Shown here piece after piece: positions 20,921-21,312 of a stretch of DNA of 21,312 bases. Source of the stretch: Chloroflexota bacterium (GTDB taxonomy: Bacteria > Chloroflexota > Limnocylindria > Limnocylindrales > CSP1-4); assembly GCA_021812735.1 (NCBI GenBank), contig JAKAMV010000061.1:1-21312 (forward strand). Reading direction: 5' to 3'. Below the pieces are notes generated by a model. That model saw only the letters and a program-made list of their open reading frames with translations, did no database searches and was not told the origin of the DNA. A program made the translations under genes and the position numbers. How positions within the stretch are numbered: the stretch's first letter is position 1; each line of letters starts with the position of its first letter.

Positions 20921-21312
20921 CTCCCTCATACAACCGGGCAAGATCGACGAGCTCCACGTCTCGCCGTCCTTCGGCCTCCAGCCGCAGTTCGTCGCTGAAC
21001 CCGGACCGACCGAAGAGCAGCAGCTTCGTCCCGGCGATGTCGGCGCGACTTCCGAGCTCACCACGAAGCCTCTCGAGTCGGTCCAGGTCGGCGGTGGTTC
21101 GCTGATGGTCGCTCGCCTTCGCCTCGCCGATCGCCAGGAGCCGACGTTTGCCTCCACTCCTGCGACCATCGCCCTCGACCGTCACGTCGATCTCGTAACC
21201 GCGTTTCTCCACGCTGGCCAGGCGATAGGCGCGTTCGAGGCGGTCCTGCGAGAACCGCTCGAACGCCACCCGTCGCTCGGCCTCGGTCCCCCCGGACACG
21301 ACAGGCCCCACG
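20916..21312 (-). CDS. C-terminal part of an ATPase-associated nuclease-like protein (5' partial)
   Basis: The frame is open to the window edge; the stop is at 20916-20918, and the GTG near 21311 need not be the start. The visible 131 residues contain a pattern of the PD-(D/E)xK nuclease fold: a helix (RVAFERFSQDRLERAYRLASVEKRG), then YEIDVTV with the Asp, then LLAIGEAKAS with Glu-x-Lys, then a helix and a strand TKLLLFGRSGFSDEL. This arrangement is typical of the C-terminal domain of DUF234/COG1672-type ATPases, where a DNA-binding and P-loop part would lie upstream. The N-terminal part is outside the window, so the ATPase is not seen. Such proteins are often linked to mobile or defence regions. 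Confidence 0.65.
   Translation of the reverse strand, partial: VGPVVSGGTEAERRVAFERFSQDRLERAYRLASVEKRGYEIDVTVEGDGRRSGGKRRLLAIGEAKASDHQRTTADLDRLERLRGELGSRADIAGTKLLLFGRSGFSDELRLEAEGRRDVELVDLARLYEGA

Noticed and set aside
20648..21169. Longer version of the zinc-knuckle protein starting at 21169
   Set aside because: It would overlap the partial nuclease-like gene on the same strand, and the GTG at 20647 has AGGAGG at proper distance.
1..21312. CRISPR arrays, tRNA or rRNA genes, complete insertion sequences, integrase genes
   Set aside because: None was found by reading both strands: no regularly spaced repeats, no recognised RNA gene sequence and no transposase or integrase motifs. A covariance-model scan could not be run.

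Overview
This 21.3 kb window is uniformly GC-rich bacterial chromosome. Genes are tightly packed, many neighbours overlap as ATGA or TGATG, and there are several lipoproteins with Pro/Ser/Thr linkers, Asp-box and PD40-type propellers, and ECF sigma/anti-sigma pairs. This looks most like a high-GC Chloroflexota lineage (Limnocylindria-like). That placement is an inference from style; there is no rRNA or other marker gene in the window.

Layout. (a) 1-10404, plus strand: one long run of envelope genes. It holds the end of an exported protein, a lipoprotein, a 1254-aa polytopic membrane protein with a propeller-like exterior, a serpin lipoprotein, another lipoprotein, an ECF sigma factor, and a single-pass membrane protein whose exterior carries 13 Asp-box motifs. 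Two short ORFs (4684-4788 and 7323-7412) fill the only sizeable gaps; with them every junction is close or overlapping, as in one operon. (b) 10577-13204, minus strand: a hypothetical protein, a PadR regulator and its HAAS-type membrane partner. (c) 13411-14632, minus strand: a second ECF sigma factor with a single-pass membrane partner, bracketed by a perfect 21-bp inverted repeat. (d) 14930-17035, minus strand: an FtsH-like AAA/M41 protease without its own membrane anchor, a 49-aa membrane peptide and a membrane-bound J-protein, apparently one operon. (e) 17260-19853, plus strand: a small helix-turn-helix protein, a large two-tier hairpin, a DnaB-type helicase preceded by an 11-codon leader ORF, and a Cys-rich HNH-like protein. 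(f) 19869-21312, minus strand: a zinc-knuckle protein coupled to a SHOCT-like membrane protein, then the C-terminal end of an ATPase/nuclease-like protein that runs off the window.

How the genes may work together: regions a-c are envelope sensing and gene control, with two sigma/anti-sigma pairs and one PadR/HAAS pair. Region d looks like a membrane-associated chaperone-protease unit in which the anchor has been moved from the protease to two partner proteins; it is the best candidate here for an undescribed system. Region e resembles a replication module of an integrated element, but no integrase, attachment site or phage structural gene is visible.
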